Below are positions 5,845 through 8,562 of a DNA stretch of 8,562 bases, in pieces. The notes under the pieces are model-generated. The model was given only the letters and a program-made list of their open reading frames with translations. It was not told the DNA's origin and made no database searches. Positions within the stretch are counted from its first letter, which is position 1. Each line of letters starts with the position of its first letter. The stretch spans positions 25,211-33,772 of the forward strand of contig PGYF01000038.1 of the NCBI GenBank assembly GCA_002839535.1. Reading direction: 5' to 3'. Source of the stretch: Nitrospira bacterium HGW-Nitrospira-1. GTDB taxonomy: Bacteria > Nitrospirota > Thermodesulfovibrionia > Thermodesulfovibrionales > UBA6898. The translations under genes and the position numbers were made by a program.

Positions 5845-6372
5845 TTATTTTATTTTTATCGGTATTCCAGCAGTCACGAGATACACCTCATCGGCGATCT
5901 GCGCAACCCTTTGATTTAAATAACCTGATAAATCCCTGAATCTCCTTGACAGTTCATTTTCAGGAACAATCCCCATCCCGACCTCGTTTGAGACAATGAA
6001 AAGCCGTGATGCGTGATGCGTAATGCGTAACGAGTCAAAAAATCTTTCAATTTCTTCAGAAGCATTCAGGCTGCCGCACATCATATTGGAAAGCCATAGC
6101 GTCAGGCAATCCAAAGTAATCACACTATAGTTGTTCCCTATTTTTTCTATTACTTCTGAAATCTTTGTTGGCTCCTCAAACGTATCCCAGTTGCTTCCTC
6201 TAACGCTTTTATGTTTTTCAATCCTCTCCGCCATCTCATCATCAAGTGCCTGGGCTGTGGCTATATAAGCCTTTTTCCCTGAAAGCAGAGACGCTTTTTT
6301 CAGGGCAAACGAACTTTTCCCGCTCTTTGCCCCGCCAAGGATAAAAACTATTTTGCCTTTTTCCGCCTTCAT
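5845..6372 (-). CDS. cobU: Adenosylcobinamide kinase / adenosylcobinamide-phosphate guanylyltransferase CobU
   Basis: CobU phosphorylates adenosylcobinamide and transfers GMP from GTP to give adenosylcobinamide-GDP, the CobS substrate. The 175-residue protein has the P-loop GGAKSGKS (13-20), YIATAQALDDEMAERIEKH (36-54), with His54 matching the guanylylated histidine, and VITLDCLTLWLSNM (84-97). It ends with IVSNEVGMGIVPENELSRRFRD (126-147) and YLNQRVAQIADEVYLVTAGIP (151-171). The ATG directly follows the bzaF stop (TAAATG). GGAAGG lies about 14 nt upstream, too far to be convincing, so coupling is likely. Residues 114-123 (SLRITHHASR) are encoded by a tandem 7-bp repeat (6006-6033) and look like a loop insertion. 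Overall length is normal for CobU. Confidence 0.97.
   Translation of the reverse strand: MKAEKGKIVFILGGAKSGKSSFALKKASLLSGKKAYIATAQALDDEMAERIEKHKSVRGSNWDTFEEPTKISEVIEKIGNNYSVITLDCLTLWLSNMMCGSLNASEEIERFFDSLRITHHASRLFIVSNEVGMGIVPENELSRRFRDLSGYLNQRVAQIADEVYLVTAGIPIKIK
6006..6033. repeat. Heptanucleotide tandem repeat inside cobU
   Basis: Four 7-bp units on the plus strand: GTGATGC, GTGATGC, GTAATGC, GTAACGA. It encodes LRITHHASR within CobU. Because 7 is not a multiple of 3, gain or loss of one unit would shift the frame. Confidence 0.85.
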
Positions 6373-7674
6373 TTATTTTTTATCGGAGCCTTCCATGTCT
6401 TTTTCAAACATGCCCCGAAGCATGTTGTTTGCGCAAAACTTCCCGCACATGGTGCAGGAATGCTCATCGCCATTGCCTCTCCTGGTCTTTATTTCGAGCG
6501 CTCGTTCAGGGTCAATCGCATAAGCAAACTGCCTGCTCCACTGCATGTCCCTCCTTGCCTTTGCCATGCCCTTGTCTGCATCCGTTTTGTTTAGTTTTAT
6601 CATGTCTCCAACGTGCGCTGCTATCTTCGATGCAATAACCCCTTCCCGCACATCCTCTGGAAACGGAAGGCCCAGGTGTTCCGATGGGGTAACATAACAG
6701 ATAAAGTCAGCGCCATACGACGATGAAATAGCCGCGCCGATCGCAGCGGTTATATGGTCATAGCCAGGAGCAATGTCGGTTGTAATAGGGCCGAGCATAT
6801 AAAATGGAGATTCCCCGCTCATCTTTTTTTGCATGATTATGTTCGCCTCGATTTCATTGATGGGAATATGGCCCGGTCCTTCCACCATGGTCTGGCATCC
6901 CATCTCTCTTCCGATTTCTGCAAGCTCGCAGTTGATGAGCAGTTCCTGGATTTGGACCCGGTCGCAGGCATCATGGATAGCGCCTGCCCTGAATCCATTG
7001 CCAAGGCTCAAAACAGTGTCGTGTTTTTTCAGAATATTGACAACCCTGTCAAAATGCTCATACAGGGGGTTCTCCCTGTTGTTATGCTCCATCCATGCGA
7101 CCATATACGAACCGCCCTTGGATACGAGCCCGCCGTAGCGGTAATGTTGCCTGCGGAGCATCTCAACAGTCCTTCTGTTGATGCCGCAGTGGATCGCCAT
7201 GAAGCCAACGCCTTCTTCACATTGCCTTTCTGTGATTTCAAAGAGGAGTTCAGCAGGCATGTTTACTGCTGCGCCGTATTTTTCGATGGCCAGGGCAAAG
7301 GCCTCATAGAGGGGGACAGTGCCCACTGGAAGGCTTATCTCAGCCATAACAGCCTTTCGTATGCCGGCAATATCGCCGCCAACGCTCAGATCCATCAAGG
7401 TATCAGCGCCGTATTTTTCGGCAATTCCTGCCTTTTCCACCTCCATTGCGAGGTCGACTATTTCAGTGGAAGTCCCGATAGAGGCGTTTACTTTTGTCCT
7501 GAGCCCCTTGCCGATGCCGACAACCTTTTGTGCCCTGTTTTTGTTTGCCGGGATTACGATCTTGCCGGCCGCTACTCTCCTTCTAAGCGCCTCAGGGTCA
7601 ATGCCTTCCTCGGCTGCAACAGACCTGATTTCTTCCGTATACTCTCCTTTTTCTGCCCGCTCCAACTGTGTCAT
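6373..7674 (-). CDS. bzaF: ThiC-family radical SAM enzyme, probable 5-hydroxybenzimidazole synthase BzaF
   Basis: BzaF is a ThiC paralogue that converts aminoimidazole ribotide to 5-hydroxybenzimidazole without oxygen, as lower-ligand precursor. The 433-residue protein matches the short bacterial ThiC type: VGIGKGLRTKVNASIGTS (52-69), YGADTLMDLSVGGDI (88-102), FMAIHCGI (158-165), VSKGGSYMVAWM (184-195), MVEGPGHIPINEIEAN (263-278), MLGPITTDIAPGYDHITAAIG (293-313) and VTPSEHLGLP (328-337). The C-terminal cluster motif has Cys407, Cys410 and Cys414. Against thiamine: a cobalamin riboswitch precedes it, all following genes are cobalamin genes, and there is no TPP riboswitch. SLGNGFRAGAIHDACD (223-238) replaces the usual ThiC SLGDGLRPG. 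The ATG at 7674 has GAGGAGG 8 nt upstream. A longer reading from 7776 would translate through the terminator and is rejected. True ThiC remains the alternative. Confidence 0.88.
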   Translation of the reverse strand: MTQLERAEKGEYTEEIRSVAAEEGIDPEALRRRVAAGKIVIPANKNRAQKVVGIGKGLRTKVNASIGTSTEIVDLAMEVEKAGIAEKYGADTLMDLSVGGDIAGIRKAVMAEISLPVGTVPLYEAFALAIEKYGAAVNMPAELLFEITERQCEEGVGFMAIHCGINRRTVEMLRRQHYRYGGLVSKGGSYMVAWMEHNNRENPLYEHFDRVVNILKKHDTVLSLGNGFRAGAIHDACDRVQIQELLINCELAEIGREMGCQTMVEGPGHIPINEIEANIIMQKKMSGESPFYMLGPITTDIAPGYDHITAAIGAAISSSYGADFICYVTPSEHLGLPFPEDVREGVIASKIAAHVGDMIKLNKTDADKGMAKARRDMQWSRQFAYAIDPERALEIKTRRGNGDEHSCTMCGKFCANNMLRGMFEKDMEGSDKK

Positions 7675-7682
7675 GCTATATG

Positions 7683-7689
7683 CCTCCTC
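7683..7689 (-). promoter_or_regulatory. Ribosome binding site of bzaF
   Basis: GAGGAGG lies 8 nt before the ATG at 7674. It decides the start: the upstream in-frame ATG at 7776 lies before the leader terminator. Confidence 0.85.
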
Positions 7690-7693
7690 AAAT

Positions 7694-7729
7694 AAAAAAA
7701 TCCTCAAGACGAAAAACGCCTTGAGGATT
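7694..7729 (-). terminator. Leader Rho-independent terminator (riboswitch expression platform)
   Basis: On the minus strand, arms AATCCTCAAGGCG and CGTCTTGAGGATT flank a TTTTT loop. This gives a 13-bp stem with one G-U pair, followed directly by a T tract (seven A on the plus strand, 7694-7700). It lies between the cobalamin riboswitch and the bzaF ribosome site, so it most likely stops transcription when cobalamin is bound. A segment TGAGGAT (7747-7753) upstream can pair with ATCCTCA (7722-7728) in the 5' arm and is a candidate antiterminator. Confidence 0.85.
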
Positions 7730-7779
7730 GCACCCTGTTTCACTTCATCCTCACCTTCCTCCGCGGAAAGGCACATAAA

Positions 7780-7846
7780 GGGATTGGCTATGGGGGGTTT
7801 AGGGGTTAGTAAAAACCAATCCCAAATCCCTAACGCCTAATCCCTG
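7780..7846. repeat. Inverted heptamer element in the bzaF leader
   Basis: On the plus strand, G-rich 7-mers (GGATTGG, CTATGGG, GGGTTTA, GGGGTTA) are followed by GTAAAAA and then C-rich 7-mers (CCAATCC, CAAATCC, CTAACGC, CTAATCC). GGGATTGG (7780-7787) and CCAATCCC (7816-7823) are perfect inverted copies. The same layout is found inside cbiB (604-667) and cobQ (1691-1750). It lies between the riboswitch and its terminator. Confidence 0.75.
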
Positions 7847-7852
7847 TTCTTG

Positions 7853-8021
7853 ACAGGCAGGTCTTCTGGCTCTCCCGACCTTTACCAGCCTTCCCATTCG
7901 GATATGAACAGTGGCATGTTACCGGCAAAGGTATTTATTCCGTTTCATCGGAATCAGGATTACAGCGGCGGGACCGCTCCTGAATTTAACAGGATTCCCT
8001 TTTAAGCGTTACTGCGCCTGT
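7853..8021 (-). promoter_or_regulatory. Cobalamin (AdoCbl-type) riboswitch
   Basis: The minus strand carries the conserved blocks in order: AAAAGGGAAT (7994-8003), GGAGCGGTCCCGCCGCTGTAA (about 7961-7981), TGCCACTG, and the B12 box AGCCAGAAGACCTGCCTG (7854-7871), one base different from the common AGCCAGGAGACCTGCC. The closing P1 helix is visible: ACAGGCGCAG (8012-8021) pairs with CTGCCTGT (7853-7860) with one bulged base. It controls the whole operon starting with bzaF. It is the strongest evidence that the first gene serves cobamide rather than thiamine synthesis. Confidence 0.96.
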
Positions 8022-8030
8022 GCTGTTGGT

Positions 8031-8059
8031 AGTTTGCAGAAAAAAGTATTTAAAATCAA
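8031..8059 (-). promoter_or_regulatory. Weak candidate promoter of the operon
   Basis: TTGATT (8054-8059) and CAAACT (8031-8036) are 17 nt apart in the AT-rich stretch just upstream of the riboswitch. The -35 box is fair but the -10 box matches the consensus at only 3 of 6 positions. Position is sensible, sequence support is poor. Confidence 0.2.
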
Positions 8060-8077
8060 CTTTTTGTTTGTTGAGCT

Positions 8078-8242
8078 TTATTTTATTCTCTTTTTCCAAT
8101 AATCAGGTTTCCTGTTCAACTGCATAATTGCAATTATTATGACTTTATCTTCAATAATTTGATAAATCACACCATATGGAAAACGGCTGGTTAAACATCT
8201 TTTCGTATTTTCTGAAAATTTAGACCATGCTGAGGGGATAAG
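8078..8242 (-). pseudogene. C-terminal remnant of a RelE/ParE-type toxin
   Basis: An open frame without its own start reads AWSKFSENTKRCLTSRFPYG, then VIYQIIEDKVIIIAIMQLNR, then KPDYWKKRIK and TAA (8078-8080). The pattern RFPYGVIYQI, a hydrophobic strand and a terminal R-K-P-x-Y-W-x-x-R is typical of the C-terminal half of RelE/ParE-superfamily toxins of type II toxin-antitoxin systems. The N-terminal half is missing: the frame meets a TGA at 8243-8245, where transposase-like sequence begins. No antitoxin gene is visible in the window. Family assignment is from motif memory and so moderately sure; the truncation itself is seen directly. Confidence 0.75.
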
Positions 8243-8376
8243 TCAAAGATCGACAGGTCTATTCCATTGTTTAAATAATGAAGGGTGTGTTCAAACGTCC
8301 CAGGCAGTATCTGCTTGTCAAAGTGTATCTGTATGAACTTCCCTTGGGTGTAATCGTATTCTTTGTATCTCGCCAC
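8242..8376 (-). pseudogene. N-terminal fragment of an IS1182-family-like transposase
   Basis: From a GTG at 8376, with AAGGAG just upstream (1 nt gap), the frame reads VARYKEYDYTQGKFIQIHFD, then KQILPGTFEHTLHYLNNGID and LSIFD. This closely matches the N-terminus I know from IS1182-family transposases (R-Y-K-x-Y-x-x-x-Q-G and F-x-x-Q-I-L-P-G-T-F-E). After LSIFD the similarity stops and the DNA becomes the toxin remnant in another frame, so only about 45 of the usual several hundred residues remain. The open frame continues by chance to 8191. Confidence 0.8.
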
Positions 8377-8562
8377 TCTCTCCTTACTAAGCGGTATGAT
8401 TCATTGCTCTATGTAATCAGATTGGCGATTCAATGAGGATTTCAAGGGTTTTTCTACAGCTTCAACGCGGAGTTGAGCCGTAGGTAACGAGCCGTCGGAA
8501 CTTTAGTTCCATAAGGGGAGGAACCTATCGGTCTCGAATGACTGGTTGGATAGCCGCCAGCG
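8377..8562. other. Non-coding stretch upstream of the transposase fragment; possible IS end and small hairpins
   Basis: I find no gene here that I can defend. The part next to the transposase start is probably the IS leader. TTTCTACAGCTTCAACG (8451-8467) may mark the IS end, but I cannot show a partner repeat. Beyond it are a hairpin TCAAC/GTTGA (8462-8475), a direct repeat GAGCCGT (8475-8481 and 8489-8495) and a perfect hairpin GGAAC-TTTA-GTTCC (8497-8510). The last 50 bp run off the edge without recognisable content. Confidence 0.4.

Noticed and set aside
1585..6033. Heptamer arrays considered as a CRISPR array
   Set aside because: Units are 7 bp without unique spacers and lie inside coding sequence; there is no repeat-spacer pattern and no cas gene.
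6754..7695. Plus-strand open frame of 313 codons antisense to bzaF
   Set aside because: It is the mirror of a strongly conserved ThiC-family gene. Its translation shows no family motifs, and it has no ribosome site or operon context.
7675..7776. N-terminal extension of bzaF from the ATG at 7776
   Set aside because: The extension would be translated through the leader terminator hairpin. GAGGAGG 8 nt before the ATG at 7674 and the family N-terminus MTQLERA support the shorter start.
7781..7804. G-rich stretch in the leader considered as a G-quadruplex
   Set aside because: It has only two strong G runs plus isolated GG pairs on the plus strand, and the inverted-repeat explanation accounts for it better.
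7911..8102. Plus-strand open frame of 63 codons
   Set aside because: It lies opposite the cobalamin riboswitch, the leader and the end of the toxin remnant, and has no protein-like motifs.
8462..8562. Group II intron domain V/VI at the right edge
   Set aside because: GAGCCGT is suggestive, but I could not lay out a domain V hairpin with its catalytic triad and bulge, and no reverse transcriptase is visible.

Overview
The window is almost entirely one minus-strand operon for the last steps of cobamide (vitamin B12-type) biosynthesis. Transcription runs from about 8030 down past position 1. Order of transcription: cobalamin riboswitch (7853-8021), Rho-independent terminator (7694-7729), a ThiC-family radical SAM gene best read as bzaF (5-hydroxybenzimidazole synthase), cobU, cobT, cobS, a CobC-type phosphatase, cobQ/cbiP, cbiB, and the 5' part of cobD, which runs off the left edge. 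Most junctions are tight: 0 bp for bzaF/cobU and cobT/cobS, and short overlaps for cobS/cobC, cobQ/cbiB and cbiB/cobD. Only two gaps exceed 100 bp, and each holds a copy of the same hairpin-forming repeat.

Together the genes make the lower ligand anaerobically (BzaF), activate it (CobT), prepare the corrin side (CobQ amidation, CobD aminopropanol phosphate, CbiB attachment), activate cobinamide (CobU), join the halves (CobS) and dephosphorylate (CobC). No bzaC, bzaD or bzaE-type methylase is visible, so the simplest product prediction is a 5-hydroxybenzimidazolyl cobamide. The ThiC homologue sits behind a cobalamin riboswitch inside a cobalamin operon, which argues against thiamine synthesis as its job.

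The most unusual aspect is repeat invasion of the coding sequence. Tandem heptanucleotide arrays, bipartite inverted heptamer elements, a C/G-rich palindromic element and a 9-nt-period repeat lie in frame inside cbiB, cobQ, cobC, cobT and cobU. They add peptides of about 10 to 20 residues without breaking the genes. CobQ alone carries four.

Upstream of the operon (8078-8562) is decayed mobile DNA. The C-terminal part of a RelE/ParE-type toxin is joined at about 8241 to the N-terminal fragment of an IS1182-family-like transposase. Beyond it is about 185 bp without a recognised gene, with small hairpins.

The organism looks like an anaerobic bacterium of moderate GC. Oxygen-independent benzimidazole synthesis and the dense short repeats resemble what I associate with Nitrospirota (Thermodesulfovibrionia) or deltaproteobacterial sediment lineages, but the taxonomic call is inference only.
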